Notes: generated by a model not told the origin, from the letters alone. Shown: positions 37,438 to 47,816, counted from the first letter of the stretch. The stretch: 64,000 nt of DNA from Roseovarius sp. A-2 (GCF_002072155.1 NZ_BDIY01000002.1:186001-250000); one strand, 5' to 3'. Program-made: numbers and translations.

Positions 37438-37585
37438 GGGTTCCCCGTGACATAAGCGTTCAATTTGCAAGCGATTTACCATGTCCCGTGCGCCATGTCA
37501 GGTGCAAATGGCGCGGCTGACACCGTGTGTGCGCGGCTTTTTGCCCGGTCACAAACCGATCACGTGACATGCGCTTGGGCACTAC

Positions 37586-37610
37586 AAAAAGAAAGAGGCC
37601 TTGCGGCCTC
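37586..37610 (-). terminator. intrinsic terminator, minus strand, GNRA loop
   Basis: Read on the minus strand: GAGGCC-GCAA-GGCCTC then TTTCTTTTT. A 6-bp perfect stem with a GCAA tetraloop and a U-tract is a textbook terminator. On the plus strand the tail is CTTCATG, much weaker. Confidence 0.8.
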
Positions 37611-37651
37611 CTTCATGTTTCTCCCCGTCGGACTGGCCGACTTAGTTATTA
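37586..37651 (-). ncRNA. candidate small RNA 1
   Basis: A possible promoter TTGACG (37681-37686) with a 17-base spacer and TAGCGT (37658-37663), all on the minus strand, predicts a start near 37651 and an RNA of about 65 bases ending at the terminator. It would fold as a small stem GTCGG-CCAGT-CCGAC, a single-stranded GGGGAGAAAC, and the terminator stem. No match to a known family is recognised. The -10 box is weak. Confidence 0.4.
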
Positions 37652-37657
37652 GGACGA

Positions 37658-37686
37658 ACGCTAGGCCAGAAACTTCCATGCGTCAA
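37658..37686 (-). promoter_or_regulatory. possible sigma-70 promoter for small RNA 1
   Basis: Minus strand TTGACG, 17 bases, TAGCGT. The -35 box matches five of six consensus bases, the -10 only three of six, which is common in high-GC alphaproteobacteria. Confidence 0.35.
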
Positions 37687-37706
37687 CAGGCTATGTTGCG
37701 GCCCTG

Positions 37707-37734
37707 AAAAAAGGCCGCACCTGAGGGCGCGGCC
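37707..37734 (-). terminator. second intrinsic terminator, minus strand
   Basis: Minus strand GGCCGC-N10-GCGGCC followed by TTTTTT. A clear stem and U-tract with no minus-strand gene before it. Confidence 0.75.
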
Positions 37735-37800
37735 AGTCTGACAAGGAGGAAACGCCCGAAACCAAAAGGACACACGGCCCAGGCAGAATTTGAGACTGGC
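37707..37800 (-). ncRNA. candidate small RNA 2
   Basis: About 94 bases ending at the second terminator. Near its 5' side GCCAGTCT is exactly complementary to AGACTGGC just before the terminator, closing a large loop that contains TTTCCTCC, an anti-Shine-Dalgarno type sequence as used by several sRNAs. This closing helix overlaps the terminator stem by three bases. A TTGACC at 37822-37827 could be the -35 box; no good -10 is seen, so the 5' end is uncertain. Confidence 0.35.
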
Positions 37801-37860
37801 ACAGAAAGGTTAACTTTGTATGGTCAAGCTGTGACGATTTCTGGACGAGGGTGGCAAGCC

Positions 37861-39399
37861 GTGACCAATTCCATTTTCATCGGCGGCGGCGGGCCGGACT
37901 ATTTCGAGCCGCAGGGACTTTTGCTCAAATACGCCAACCGGCACGGGCTTGTGGCCGGGGCGACGGGCACGGGCAAGACCGTGACGTTGCAGATCCTCGC
38001 CGAAGGGTTCTCGGATGCGGGCGTGCCGGTGATCCTGTCGGATATCAAGGGCGACGTGTCGGGCATGGCGGTGGCGGGCAGCCCCGAGCACAAGCTGCAT
38101 GGTGCCTTCACGGAACGCGCGGAAAAGATCGGGTTCGAGGCGTTCCGCTATGACAGTTTCCCGGTGGTGTTCTGGGATCTCTTCGGTGAGCAGGGCCACC
38201 CGGTGCGCACCACGATTGCCGAGATGGGGCCGCTCTTGCTGTCGCGTCTGCTGGGCCTGTCGGATGCACAGGAGGGCGTGCTCAACATCGCGCTTCGCGT
38301 GGCCGATGAAGAGGGCCTGCCGCTGCTCGATCTCGATGACCTGCGGGCGCTGCTGCTCTGGGTGGGCGAGAATGCAGATGCGTTGTCGCTGCGCTACGGC
38401 AATGTGGCGGCGGCCTCGGTAGGGGCGATCCAGCGGTCGCTGCTGGTGCTGGAAAACCAGGGGGCGGCGTATTTCTTTGGCGAACCGGCGCTTGATCTGG
38501 CCGATCTGATGCAGGTCACGCCCGAGGGGCGCGGCCATGTCAATATCCTTGCCGCTGACCGACTGGTGCAATCGCCGCAGCTTTATGCGACCTTCCTGTT
38601 ATGGCTCCTGTCGGAACTCTTCGAGACGCTGCCAGAGGTCGGCAACCCCGACAAGCCGAAGCTGGTGTTCTTCTTCGACGAGGCGCATCTTTTGTTCGAT
38701 GACGCGCCCAAGGTGCTGGTGGACAAGGTCGAGCAGGTGGCGCGGCTGATCCGCTCCAAGGGGGTGGGTGTCTATTTCATCACCCAGAATCCCGATGACG
38801 TGCCCGAGGATGTGCTGGGGCAATTGGGCAACCGCTTTCAGCATGCGCTGCGGGCCTTTACCGCGCGCGATCAAAAGGCGCTGCGCCGCGCCGCCGAGAC
38901 CTATCGCCCCAATCCGCAGTTTGATACCGGCGACGCAATCCGTGACGTGGGCGTGGGCGAGGCGGTGACCTCGATGCTGGAGGGCAAGGGGGTGCCGGGC
39001 GTGGTCGAGCGCACGCTCATCCGACCGCCCGCGACACAGCTTGGCCCCTGCGATCCAGAGATCCGGCGCGCGCTCATTGCCGCCTCGCCGGTGGCGGGCA
39101 AATACGACACCGCGATCGACCGGCATTCGGCGCATGAAATGCTTGCCGCGCGGGCCGAGGTGGCAGCCCAGGCGGCCGAGATGGCCGAGGTGGAGGCAGA
39201 GGCCGAAGCGGAGAAAGCCCGCGAATTCAACACCGCGCGCCGCTATTCCGGCGGCGCCAGCCCGGGCCGTGCGCGTCGGATCTCGGGCGGGGACGGAATC
39301 GGCGGGGCGCTCGCCTCGGCGCTGGTCAAGGAACTCAAGGGCACCACTGGGCGGCGCATCGTGCGCGGCATTCTCGGCGGGCTGTTCAAGGGCCGCTGA
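37861..39399 (+). CDS. HerA-like ATPase (DUF853 family)
   Basis: 512 residues from GTG 37861 (MTNSIFIGGGGPDYF). Walker A GATGTGKTVTLQ with K39, Walker B LVFFFDEAHLLF and a later FITQNPDDVPEDVLGQLGNRFQHALRAFT segment are typical of DUF853 proteins in the HerA/FtsK group; the end is Arg/Gly-rich. Archaeal HerA works in DNA end resection, but the bacterial proteins are not characterised. An in-frame TTG 15 codons upstream is possible but lacks family similarity. Confidence 0.85.
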   Translation: MTNSIFIGGGGPDYFEPQGLLLKYANRHGLVAGATGTGKTVTLQILAEGFSDAGVPVILSDIKGDVSGMAVAGSPEHKLHGAFTERAEKIGFEAFRYDSFPVVFWDLFGEQGHPVRTTIAEMGPLLLSRLLGLSDAQEGVLNIALRVADEEGLPLLDLDDLRALLLWVGENADALSLRYGNVAAASVGAIQRSLLVLENQGAAYFFGEPALDLADLMQVTPEGRGHVNILAADRLVQSPQLYATFLLWLLSELFETLPEVGNPDKPKLVFFFDEAHLLFDDAPKVLVDKVEQVARLIRSKGVGVYFITQNPDDVPEDVLGQLGNRFQHALRAFTARDQKALRRAAETYRPNPQFDTGDAIRDVGVGEAVTSMLEGKGVPGVVERTLIRPPATQLGPCDPEIRRALIAASPVAGKYDTAIDRHSAHEMLAARAEVAAQAAEMAEVEAEAEAEKAREFNTARRYSGGASPGRARRISGGDGIGGALASALVKELKGTTGRRIVRGILGGLFKGR

Positions 39400-39502
39400 G
39401 GCTGGCATAGGTGCGGTGCTGATGGGTCCCCGACGCCCATTGCGGCGTGATGACTGAACGGACCAGAGAGATCCCGATGCAATTTGATACCAAGGTGACC
39501 GC

Positions 39503-40669
39503 ATGACCCCCGGCGCACGCGTCGCCGCTGCGATTGAGGTGCTTGATGTGATCCGCGCGGGCGGCGCGGCGGAACAGGCGCTGACCGGATGGGCGCGCGG
39601 CGCGCGCTATGCCGGGTCAAAGGACAGGGCGGCGGTGCGCGATCACGTGTTCCACGTGCTGCGCCGCTGGCGCTCCTGTGCGGCGTGCGGGGGCGGCGAG
39701 ACCGGGCGCGCCTTGATTATCGGCGCGTTGCGCGACGGCGGCACGGATCCGGCGCAACTGTTTACCGGCGAAGGTCATGCGCCCGCCCCGCTCGGGCCGG
39801 ATGAGTTGCAGCAGGGCCGACCAGCGACCGAGGCCGAGGCGCGCGACCTGCCGGACTGGCTCTGGCCGCATTTCGAGCGCTCTCTCGGCGGGGATGCCGG
39901 GCGCGTGGCCAAGGCGCTTCGCCACCGTGCACCGGTGATACTCCGGGTCAATCTGCAGCGCCTCTCGCGGGCCGATGCGCGGGCCCGACTGGAGGCGGAG
40001 GGCATCGTCACCGAACCGGTCGAAACGACCCGATCTGCCATGCATGTCCTCGAAGGAGAACGGAAAGTCGCCCAATCGACAAGCTATGCCGAGGGGCTGG
40101 TGGAGTTGCAGGACACCAGCAGTCAGGCGGCGATGGAGCAGCTAGATCTGCCACGCGGGGCACGTGTGCTCGACTATTGCGCCGGGGGCGGCGGCAAGGT
40201 GCTCGCCCTTGCCGCGCGCGCCGAGGCGGCGTGGTTCGCGCATGACATCGCGCCGCAGCGTATCGCCCATCTGCCCCCCCGCGCGGAGCGGGCCGGGGTC
40301 GAGGTGACTGTGCTCGCGACCGCGGCACTCGGCCGCGCCGGGCCTTTCGATCTGGTGCTCTGCGACGTGCCCTGTTCTGGAAGCGGAACCTGGCGGCGTA
40401 GCCCCCAGGCGAAGTGGCGTCTGACGCCCGAGCGTCTAACGGAACTGACCCGGCTGCAGGCCGAAATCCTCGCGCGCGCGGCCGCACTGGTGGCACCGGG
40501 CGGGCGGCTCGTCTACACGACATGCTCTGTGCTCGATATTGAAAATCAAGAGGTTACGGGAGATTTCACCGCCGCGTTCCCGTCCTGGAGAGTGACAGAC
40601 AGCTGCACTTGGCCAGTCTGCGACACCGGCGACGGCTTCTATTTGGCACAAATTGAGCGGGAAGCGTAA
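39503..40669 (+). CDS. RsmB/NOL1-family rRNA cytosine-C5 methyltransferase
   Basis: 388 residues: an NusB-like amino part, then a SAM-dependent domain with VLDYCAGGGGKVLALAA, LCDVPCSGSGTWRRSPQAKWRLTPE and VYTTCSVLDIENQE. The PCS and TCS cysteines are the catalytic pair of m5C RNA methyltransferases. The target is probably 16S rRNA, but several paralogues exist, so RsmB itself is not certain. It stands directly upstream of cckA. Confidence 0.86.
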   Translation: MTPGARVAAAIEVLDVIRAGGAAEQALTGWARGARYAGSKDRAAVRDHVFHVLRRWRSCAACGGGETGRALIIGALRDGGTDPAQLFTGEGHAPAPLGPDELQQGRPATEAEARDLPDWLWPHFERSLGGDAGRVAKALRHRAPVILRVNLQRLSRADARARLEAEGIVTEPVETTRSAMHVLEGERKVAQSTSYAEGLVELQDTSSQAAMEQLDLPRGARVLDYCAGGGGKVLALAARAEAAWFAHDIAPQRIAHLPPRAERAGVEVTVLATAALGRAGPFDLVLCDVPCSGSGTWRRSPQAKWRLTPERLTELTRLQAEILARAAALVAPGGRLVYTTCSVLDIENQEVTGDFTAAFPSWRVTDSCTWPVCDTGDGFYLAQIEREA

Positions 40670-40683
40670 AGCATCCAGCAATC

Positions 40684-40721
40684 TTGACGTGTTTTTTGCG
40701 CTACCGTTAAACTTGGCTTAA
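40684..40721 (+). promoter_or_regulatory. cckA promoter with CtrA-type box overlapping the start codon
   Basis: TTGACG (40684-40689), 18 bases, TAAACT (40708-40713), and overlapping it TTAA-N7-TTAA (40707-40710 and 40718-40721), the full CtrA consensus. The last A of the box is the A of the cckA ATG. CtrA bound here would cover the -10 region and the start, so repression is expected. Confidence 0.55.
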
Positions 40722-43102
40722 TGAAATTGCGCCAGTCTCGGCGCGACCTGCATCGAGAGAAAGGCGCGTCATTGGCATTCATCACCGTTCCTGGCGGGCG
40801 CTTTCAGCAGGCCGCGCAGCGTCTTGGGCCGCGCAGAGGGGTCGTCATGGTAGCGGCGCTGCTGTTCGGCGGGGCGGCGATGGTGGTGGCCGATGCACGC
40901 ATGCAGGGTCTGCTAGCGCTCATCGCTGCGATCCTGATGGGGTGCAGCGTCTGGATCGTGGTGCTGCGACGCCATGCGGCGGCGCGAGAGCGCGATCTCG
41001 TCGCACAGGCCGAGATCATGACCGAGGCAGATCTCTCGCCTCGTATGCTCACAACTGCAGAGGGGCGGATTCTTTTTGCCAATGCTGCGGCGCGGCGGCA
41101 TCTGGTGCGGCCCGGCGCAGGCACGCTCGCCGGGGCCTTGCGCGAAACTCTCGCCAATCCCGTCGCCATTCTCTACCGTATGGAAAGCCGCGCCGCCGTC
41201 AAGGGGGCTGCGGCGGAACATATCGTCACCCGTGCGGGACATCTGCATCTCGACGTGCACCGCGCCGGGGATGGGCTCTATCTGTGGCGATTTGATCAGA
41301 CCGGCGCGCGTGGTCATCGCGACGCCGACGGTCATGCGCTGCCGATGCTGACCGTGGGGCGCAACGATGCGGTGCTTTTCATGAACCCGGCGGCGCGCAA
41401 TCTGGTTGGCGAACGGCCCCGAACGCTGGCGCAGATCTGTCCGGATCTGTCATCACGCTCGGGCGAAATTTGTCCGGTGACCACGCCGGACGGGCCGGTG
41501 GACTGTCTGCTAGTTGAACGCGAGGGGCTGGCGGGACGGCGCGAGGTCTACCTGCTGCCTGATGTCGCCGCGCCGGATCGCGTCGGGGACGGATGTGTGT
41601 TTTTTGATTCCCTGCCGGTGCCGTTGCTCAAGCTGGGGCGCGATGGCACGATCACATTGTCGAACGGTCCCGCGCGCGCTCTCCTCGGGGTCGCGACGAC
41701 GACGGGGCTGCGGCTCGGCGATGCGCTCGAGGGGCTCGGGCGTTCGATCTCCGACTGGCTGGACGACGCGGCGGTGGGGCGCGGCACCGTCCATGCCGAG
41801 TTTTTGCGCGTCCGCCGTGACGACCACGAAGTGTTCGTGCAGGTGACGCTCAACCGCGCCACCGACGCGGGCGAGGTGGTGCTGATCGCCGTCATGACAG
41901 ATGCAACCGAACTCAAATCGCTTGAGGCGCAATTCGTCCAAAGCCAAAAAATGCAGGCGATCGGGCAGCTTGCCGGGGGCATCGCGCATGATTTCAACAA
42001 CCTTCTGACCGCCATCAGCGGGCATTGCGATCTGCTGCTTCTGCGCCACGACCAGGGCGATCCGGATTATGCCGATCTCGTGCAGATCAACCAGAACGCC
42101 AATCGCGCGGCGGCCCTGATCAACCAGCTGCTGGCCTATTCAAGAAAGCAGACGCTGCAGCCACAGCTGCTCGACCTGCGCGACACGCTGTCGGATCTGA
42201 CGCATCTGCTGAACCGTCTGGTGGGCGAGAAGGTATCGCTCACGCTGAGCCACGATCCCGGGCTTAGCGCGATCCGTGCCGACAAGCGCCAGTTGGAGCA
42301 GGTTATGATGAACCTCGTGGTCAACGCCCGCGACGCCATGCCCGAGGGGGGCGCGATTCGCATCGTGACGGAAAACCTCGCGCTCGAGCAGCCGCTGCGC
42401 CGCGATCGAGCGCTGGTCGCGCCCGGGCGCTATGTCTCGGTCAAGGTCATAGACGAGGGCGAGGGGATCGCGCCCGATAAGCGACAGAAGGTGTTTGAGC
42501 CGTTCTTTACCACCAAACGCACCGGCGAGGGGACTGGGCTCGGCCTGTCGACAGCGTACGGCATCGTCAAGCAGACGGGTGGTTTCATCTTCGTCGACAG
42601 CAGTCCGTGCGAGGGGACCACGTTTCAATTGCTTTTCCCCTCCTATGCCGGGCCGCAGGCGGTCGAACCCCGCCAGTCGCCCGACGAGATGCCGCCCGGG
42701 CGGAGCGGCGGCGTGGTACTGCTGGTTGAGGACGAGGCCCCAGTCCGCGCCTTTGCGAGCCGGGCGCTGCAGATGCGGGGCTTTTCCGTGCTTGAGGCCG
42801 AGACGGCCGAGGCCGCGCTCGAGATCCTTGCCGATGCGGCGCTGCAGGTGGACGTCTTCGTCACCGATGTGGTGATGCCCGGCCTGGACGGGCCAAGCTG
42901 GGTGCAGCAGGCTCTGACGACGCGTCCGGATGTCAAGGTGGTGTTCATGTCGGGATATGCCGAGGAAACCTTCGGTGAGGCACAGCGCAAGATCGCCAAT
43001 TCGGTTTTCCTGCCAAAGCCCTTCTCTCTCGACGAGCTCACTCAGGTCGTGCAGCGGCAATGTCCCTTAGCGCAGAGTGACGGAGACAACGGCCGCGCCT
43101 AA
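40721..43102 (+). CDS. cckA: hybrid histidine kinase CckA
   Basis: 793 residues. Membrane spans about 44-62 and 66-85, two PAS-like domains, a HisKA domain with H423 in [21 protein letters not shown], an ATPase domain ([25 protein letters not shown]), and a receiver with D716. These stretches match CckA closely. It phosphorylates CtrA through ChpT in the alphaproteobacterial phosphorelay that controls motility, gene transfer agents and the cell cycle. Convergent with the next gene, overlapping by four bases. Confidence 0.92.
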   Translation: MKLRQSRRDLHREKGASLAFITVPGGRFQQAAQRLGPRRGVVMVAALLFGGAAMVVADARMQGLLALIAAILMGCSVWIVVLRRHAAARERDLVAQAEIMTEADLSPRMLTTAEGRILFANAAARRHLVRPGAGTLAGALRETLANPVAILYRMESRAAVKGAAAEHIVTRAGHLHLDVHRAGDGLYLWRFDQTGARGHRDADGHALPMLTVGRNDAVLFMNPAARNLVGERPRTLAQICPDLSSRSGEICPVTTPDGPVDCLLVEREGLAGRREVYLLPDVAAPDRVGDGCVFFDSLPVPLLKLGRDGTITLSNGPARALLGVATTTGLRLGDALEGLGRSISDWLDDAAVGRGTVHAEFLRVRRDDHEVFVQVTLNRATDAGEVVLIAVMTDATELKSLEAQFVQSQKMQAIGQLAGGIAHDFNNLLTAISGHCDLLLLRHDQGDPDYADLVQINQNANRAAALINQLLAYSRKQTLQPQLLDLRDTLSDLTHLLNRLVGEKVSLTLSHDPGLSAIRADKRQLEQVMMNLVVNARDAMPEGGAIRIVTENLALEQPLRRDRALVAPGRYVSVKVIDEGEGIAPDKRQKVFEPFFTTKRTGEGTGLGLSTAYGIVKQTGGFIFVDSSPCEGTTFQLLFPSYAGPQAVEPRQSPDEMPPGRSGGVVLLVEDEAPVRAFASRALQMRGFSVLEAETAEAALEILADAALQVDVFVTDVVMPGLDGPSWVQQALTTRPDVKVVFMSGYAEETFGEAQRKIANSVFLPKPFSLDELTQVVQRQCPLAQSDGDNGRA

Positions 43103-43743
43103 CCGTCGGCGGGCTTGGCGCGCACTGGCAGCGGAGTATAGGCACCGCCGCCCGCGATGCTCTGCCACAGGGTGAAATCGTCGGCATATTTTCGGCGCAG
43201 CCGCGCCTCGGTCCTGTCGGACAGCTCTAGTCCCAGGCTGGGCGAGGCGTTGTGTTGTGCGGTCTTGGGGCGGATGCCCAACCGCTCCGCGAGAAAATCC
43301 ATCAGATCATCCTGCTCCTCGTAACGGAAGAGATGCGTAACCTTTGTGCCATTGCGCTGCGGCTCGAGAAATTTCGACTGTGCTCCGACATTGGCAAACT
43401 CTTGCGGCTTGCCCTGGCAATAGGACGAGACGAACGCGTCGAAGCTGATCCCCTGCGTGCTGTTGGGATGACCAGCGAGCGCCGCGCGGTGCCGATAGCG
43501 ATACCAGCTACCGAGCCAGCTCACCGGCTCGCGCATCACCGCCACGACGGCCACCTCGCCACCCGCGAAGCGCTCGATCATGGGACGAAAGAAGCGATTG
43601 TATCGATAGACCGGTGCGTGCTTGAGCTCAGGCGGGCCGCGCACGATCATCGACGCCAACGGTGCAAGCGCGACCTCAAGCGCGGTGCTTCCGGTCTTGG
43701 GAACCGCGAGTAACACCAGGCGTTGATTTGAAAAGACAAGCAT
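43099..43743 (-). CDS. sulfotransferase-fold protein (often mis-named gamma-glutamyl kinase)
   Basis: 214 residues from the ATG at 43741-43743, chosen because GGAAGG lies eight bases upstream; an ATG at 43773 would add ten residues. PKTGSTALE at residues 15-23 is the PAPS 5'-phosphosulfate loop, and VMREPVSWLGSWYRYRHR resembles the 3'-phosphate motif. Similar Rhodobacterales genes are annotated gamma-glutamyl kinase, but no such kinase domain is seen. Acceptor substrate unknown. It lies between cckA and recA. Confidence 0.7.
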   Translation of the reverse strand: MLVFSNQRLVLLAVPKTGSTALEVALAPLASMIVRGPPELKHAPVYRYNRFFRPMIERFAGGEVAVVAVMREPVSWLGSWYRYRHRAALAGHPNSTQGISFDAFVSSYCQGKPQEFANVGAQSKFLEPQRNGTKVTHLFRYEEQDDLMDFLAERLGIRPKTAQHNASPSLGLELSDRTEARLRRKYADDFTLWQSIAGGGAYTPLPVRAKPADG

Positions 43744-43871
43744 TTTCAGCGCCTTCCACGTTAACAATTGCAATTAGGTACGACGTAAACCTTTTTTCAA
43801 GGTTTAGCAGGAAAACTGAAATCGCCAATAAAGAACTTGAAATGTTCTCGTTATACCCTCATAGAAGTTGA

Positions 43872-43886
43872 GAACAGGTCGTGAAC
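43872..43886 (+). promoter_or_regulatory. LexA (SOS) box upstream of recA
   Basis: GAAC-N7-GAAC on the plus strand, i.e. GTTC-N7-GTTC on the minus strand, the LexA site known from Rhodobacter and other alphaproteobacteria. It ends 51 bases before the recA start, so recA is expected to be DNA-damage inducible. Confidence 0.75.
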
Positions 43887-43937
43887 ACAGGCAGTCATTG
43901 CCGCCCCGGGCCGGGTATGGGATAAGGAAGTGAATGA

Positions 43938-45017
43938 ATGGCAACGGCAGATCTTCTCTCCATGAATAACAAGCGCAGCGCAGACAAGCAGAAGGCGCTC
44001 GACAGCGCCCTCGCCCAGATCGAACGGCAATTCGGCAAGGGCTCGATCATGAAGATGGGCGGCGACAATCCGGTGGCCGATATCGAGGCGACCTCCACAG
44101 GGTCGATCGGGCTCGATATCGCGCTCGGAATCGGCGGTATCCCAAAGGGACGGGTGGTCGAGATTTACGGCCCCGAAAGCTCTGGCAAGACAACCCTTAC
44201 CTTGCACTGCGTGGCCGAGGAGCAGAAAAAAGGCGGGGTTTGCGCCTTCGTCGATGCCGAGCATGCGCTCGATCCGGTCTATGCGCGCAAGCTTGGGGTC
44301 GATCTTGACGAGTTGCTGATCTCGCAGCCCGATACCGGGGAGCAGGCGCTCGAGATCGTCGATACGCTGGTGCGTTCCGGCGCGGTCAGCCTCGTGGTGG
44401 TCGATTCGGTGGCCGCACTCACCCCGAAATCGGAGCTTGAGGGCGAAATGGGCGACAGCAGTGTCGGCGTTCAGGCCCGCCTCATGAGCAAGGCCATGCG
44501 CAAGCTCACCGGCTCGATCAGCCGCACGAAATGCACTGTGATCTTCATCAACCAGATCCGCATGAAGATTGGCGTGATGTTCGGAAGCCCCGAAACCACC
44601 ACGGGCGGCAACGCGCTAAAGTTCTACAGCTCGGTGCGGCTCGACATCCGCCGCATCGGCTCGATCAAGGACCGTGACGAGGTCGTCGGCAATGAGACCC
44701 GAGTAAAGGTGGTCAAGAACAAGGTGGCTCCGCCTTTCAAGGAAGTCGTGTTCGACATCATGTATGGCGAGGGGATCAGCAAGATGGGCGAATTGCTCGA
44801 CATGGGCGTAAAGGCCGGGATGGTGGCCAAATCCGGCAGTTGGTACAGCTACGGTGACGAACGCATAGGCCAAGGGCGCGAAAACGCCAAAACCTATCTG
44901 CGCGATAACCCCGAGACCGCCTACGACATCGAGGACAAGATCCGCGCCGCACACGGGCTGGACTTCGACAGGCCGACAGCCTCTGCGCGCGACGGAGACG
45001 ACATCCTCGAAGGCTGA
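43938..45017 (+). CDS. recA: recombinase RecA
   Basis: 359 residues. [21 protein letters not shown] start, Walker [29 protein letters not shown], and the L2 region [22 protein letters not shown]. Homologous recombination, LexA coprotease. Preceded by a LexA box and followed by a strong terminator. Confidence 0.98.
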   Translation: MATADLLSMNNKRSADKQKALDSALAQIERQFGKGSIMKMGGDNPVADIEATSTGSIGLDIALGIGGIPKGRVVEIYGPESSGKTTLTLHCVAEEQKKGGVCAFVDAEHALDPVYARKLGVDLDELLISQPDTGEQALEIVDTLVRSGAVSLVVVDSVAALTPKSELEGEMGDSSVGVQARLMSKAMRKLTGSISRTKCTVIFINQIRMKIGVMFGSPETTTGGNALKFYSSVRLDIRRIGSIKDRDEVVGNETRVKVVKNKVAPPFKEVVFDIMYGEGISKMGELLDMGVKAGMVAKSGSWYSYGDERIGQGRENAKTYLRDNPETAYDIEDKIRAAHGLDFDRPTASARDGDDILEG

Positions 45018-45038
45018 TCACTGACATTGGTGGCATCG

Positions 45039-45069
45039 GGCCCGGGGGTAGCCCGGGCCTTATTTCTTG
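45039..45069 (+). terminator. recA terminator
   Basis: GGCCCGGG-GGTAG-CCCGGGCC (45039-45059), 8 perfect base pairs, followed by TTATTTCTT. A clear intrinsic terminator 21 bases after recA. Confidence 0.85.
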
Positions 45070-45143
45070 CGGTGGACATGGCGCGGCGGCCCGGCTAAAT
45101 CTGCACGAATGCTGGCCAAACCCATGCCCGAAAAGAGATACCC

Positions 45144-47807
45144 ATGCCCACGCTGAATGAAATCCGGTCGACCTTTCTCAATTTCTTCGAACGCAATCAC
45201 CACCGGATCGTCGACAGCTCACCTCTCGTGCCGCGCAACGATCCGACGCTCATGTTTACCAATTCCGGCATGGTGCAGTTCAAGAACTGCTTCACGGGGG
45301 TGGAGCATCGCGACTACACACGTGCCGCGACCAGCCAGAAATGCGTGCGCGCGGGCGGCAAGCATAACGATCTGGACAATGTGGGCTACACGGCGCGGCA
45401 CCATACGTTCTTTGAAATGTTGGGGAATTTCAGCTTCGGCGACTACTTCAAGGAACAGGCGATTCCCTATGCCTGGGATCTGCTGACCCGCGATTTCGGG
45501 ATCGACAAGTCGAAGCTGCTCGTGACGGTCTACCATACTGATGATGAAGCGGCGAATATCTGGAAAAAATATGCGGGCCTGAGCGACGACCGGATCATCC
45601 GGATCGCGACGGATGACAATTTCTGGTCGATGGGGCCGACCGGCCCCTGTGGCCCTTGCACCGAGATCTTTTATGATCACGGGCCGGATATCTGGGGCGG
45701 CCCGCCGGGCAGTCCTGAAGAGGATGGCGACCGCTTCATTGAGATATGGAACCTCGTCTTCATGCAGAACGAGCGCTTTGCGGACGGCACGCAGCGCGAT
45801 CTCGACATGCAGTCGATCGACACGGGCATGGGCCTTGAGAGGATCGGAGCCCTGTTGCAGGGCAAGCATGACAATTACGACACCGATCTGATGCGCCATT
45901 TGATCGAGGCGAGCGCGCATGCCACAAGCGCCGATCCCGATGGGCCGGGCAAGGTGCATCACCGGGTGATCGCCGATCACCTGCGCTCGACCGCGTTTCT
46001 GATCGCCGATGGCGTGATGCCCTCGAACGAGGGGCGCGGTTATGTCTTGCGGCGGATCATGCGCCGCGCGATGCGCCATGCGCATATGCTTGGCTCAAAG
46101 GATCCGGTCATGCATCGGCTCGTGTCGGCGCTGGTGGTGCAGATGGGGCAGGCCTTTCCCGAATTGGGCCGCGCACAGGCGTTGATCGAGGAGACGCTGC
46201 GCATCGAGGAGACGCGGTTCAAGCAGACGCTCGACCGTGGCTTGCGGCTGCTTGACGATGAACTGGCACAGTTGCCCGAGGGCGCAGCGCTGCCGGGTGA
46301 GGCGGCGTTCAAGCTCTACGACACGTTCGGATTCCCGCTCGACCTGACGCAGGACGCGTTGCGCGAAAAGGGTCATAAGGTCGATACTGACGGGTTCGAT
46401 GCGGCCATGGCCGAGCAGAAAGCCAAGGCGCGCGCCGCGTGGTCCGGCTCGGGCGAGGCGGCGGATCAGGCGATCTGGTTCGACATCGCCGAGGACAAGG
46501 GTGCGACCGATTTCCTGGGCTATGACACCGAAACCGCCGAAGGCCAGATCGTGGCCATTGTCTCCGAGGGCGCTGGCAGCGATGCGGCGGCCGCGGGCGG
46601 GAGTTGCCAGATCGTGCTCAACCAGACCCCGTTCTATGCTGAATCGGGCGGGCAGGTGGGCGATTCCGGCACGCTGGAGACCGAAACCGGCTGCGCACGC
46701 ATCAGCGATACCAAGAAGGTTGCAGGTGTTTTCATCCATTTCGCAGAGGTTGAAAGCGGCGAGATCAAAAGCGGACAGGCGGCGAAACTGGCGGTCGATC
46801 ACGACCGCCGAAGCGGCATTCGTGCCAATCACTCGGCCACGCATCTGTTGCACGAGGCGCTGCGACGGGCACTTGGCGATCACGTGGCGCAGCGCGGCTC
46901 GCTCAATGCCTCGGATCGGCTGCGCTTCGACTTCAGCCATGCCAAGGCGCTCAGCCCCGAGGAATTGACCGGTGTCGAGGCCGAGGTGAACGCCTATATC
47001 CGCCAGAACGCGCCGGTCGAGACGCGGATCATGGCCCCGGACGACGCGCGCGATCTGGGGGCACAGGCGCTCTTTGGCGAGAAATATGGCGACGAGGTGC
47101 GGGTCGTCTCGATGGGCACGCTTGACGGCTCGGGCAAGGGGACCGACGGGCGTACCTATTCGATCGAGCTTTGCGGCGGGACCCATGTGCGCCAGACCGG
47201 CGATATCGGTGTCTTTGTGACGCTCGGCGATACTGCGTCGAGTGCCGGCGTGCGCCGGATCGAGGCGTTGACCGGGGCGGCGGCATTTGACTATCTCAGC
47301 GGGCAGAGCGCGCGGCTTGCGCAGGTCGCGGGTGACCTCAAGACCCGCGCCGAGGATGTGCCGGAGCGGGTGAAATCGCTGATGGATGAGCGCCGCGCAT
47401 TGGCCAACGAGGTGGCGCAACTGCGCCGCGATCTGGCAATGGCGGGCGGTTCGGGGCAGGGCGAGGCCGTCGCCGCGCGAGATGTGGGCGGGGTCGCTTT
47501 TCATGCTCAGGTACTTTCGGGCGTGCAGGGCCGCGACCTGCCGCCGCTGATTGACGAGCACAAGGCGCGGATGGGCAGCGGTGCGATCTTGCTTATTGCC
47601 GATACCGGCGGCAAAGTGGCGGTTGCGGCAGGTGTCACCGATGACCTGACGGCGCAGCTTTCGGCGGTCGATCTTGTTCGGGTGGCGGTGGCGGAACTGG
47701 GCGGCAAGGGCGGCGGTGGCCGGCCCGACATGGCCCAGGGCGGCGGCAGGGATATCGGCGGGGCCGAGGCCGCGATCAAAGCGGCGGAGGGGGTTCTGAC
47801 CGCCTGA
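45144..47807 (+). CDS. alaS: alanyl-tRNA synthetase
   Basis: 887 residues. Class II synthetase core ([21 protein letters not shown]), editing domain with zinc ligands HSATHLLH and CGGTHV, then a coiled-coil and carboxyl DHHA1-like domain ending [20 protein letters not shown]. Full length for the family. The DUF1330 gene follows after nine bases. Confidence 0.97.
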   Translation: MPTLNEIRSTFLNFFERNHHRIVDSSPLVPRNDPTLMFTNSGMVQFKNCFTGVEHRDYTRAATSQKCVRAGGKHNDLDNVGYTARHHTFFEMLGNFSFGDYFKEQAIPYAWDLLTRDFGIDKSKLLVTVYHTDDEAANIWKKYAGLSDDRIIRIATDDNFWSMGPTGPCGPCTEIFYDHGPDIWGGPPGSPEEDGDRFIEIWNLVFMQNERFADGTQRDLDMQSIDTGMGLERIGALLQGKHDNYDTDLMRHLIEASAHATSADPDGPGKVHHRVIADHLRSTAFLIADGVMPSNEGRGYVLRRIMRRAMRHAHMLGSKDPVMHRLVSALVVQMGQAFPELGRAQALIEETLRIEETRFKQTLDRGLRLLDDELAQLPEGAALPGEAAFKLYDTFGFPLDLTQDALREKGHKVDTDGFDAAMAEQKAKARAAWSGSGEAADQAIWFDIAEDKGATDFLGYDTETAEGQIVAIVSEGAGSDAAAAGGSCQIVLNQTPFYAESGGQVGDSGTLETETGCARISDTKKVAGVFIHFAEVESGEIKSGQAAKLAVDHDRRSGIRANHSATHLLHEALRRALGDHVAQRGSLNASDRLRFDFSHAKALSPEELTGVEAEVNAYIRQNAPVETRIMAPDDARDLGAQALFGEKYGDEVRVVSMGTLDGSGKGTDGRTYSIELCGGTHVRQTGDIGVFVTLGDTASSAGVRRIEALTGAAAFDYLSGQSARLAQVAGDLKTRAEDVPERVKSLMDERRALANEVAQLRRDLAMAGGSGQGEAVAARDVGGVAFHAQVLSGVQGRDLPPLIDEHKARMGSGAILLIADTGGKVAVAAGVTDDLTAQLSAVDLVRVAVAELGGKGGGGRPDMAQGGGRDIGGAEAAIKAAEGVLTA

Positions 47808-47816
47808 GGAGGTTGA

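Larger units (their letters stand above)
37438..37860. promoter_or_regulatory. gene-free region with inverted repeats and two orphan minus-strand terminators
   Basis: No credible protein gene in 423 bases. It holds a 7-bp inverted repeat GCGCCAT/ATGGCGC (37490-37514) upstream of ialB and two intrinsic terminators that face the minus strand (37586-37610 and 37707-37734) although no minus-strand gene lies upstream of them. This points to small minus-strand transcripts starting between here and the divergent HerA gene. Confidence 0.5.

Noticed and set aside
37560..37616. 18-residue minus-strand frame after GGGGAGAAAC
   Set aside because: The frame runs through the terminator hairpin, so a terminated RNA would not carry its stop codon; kept only as part of the small RNA candidate.
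43833..43847. GAAC-N7-GTTC upstream of recA as a second LexA box
   Set aside because: The half-sites are inverted rather than direct; only the site at 43872-43886 fits the Rhodobacter-type box.
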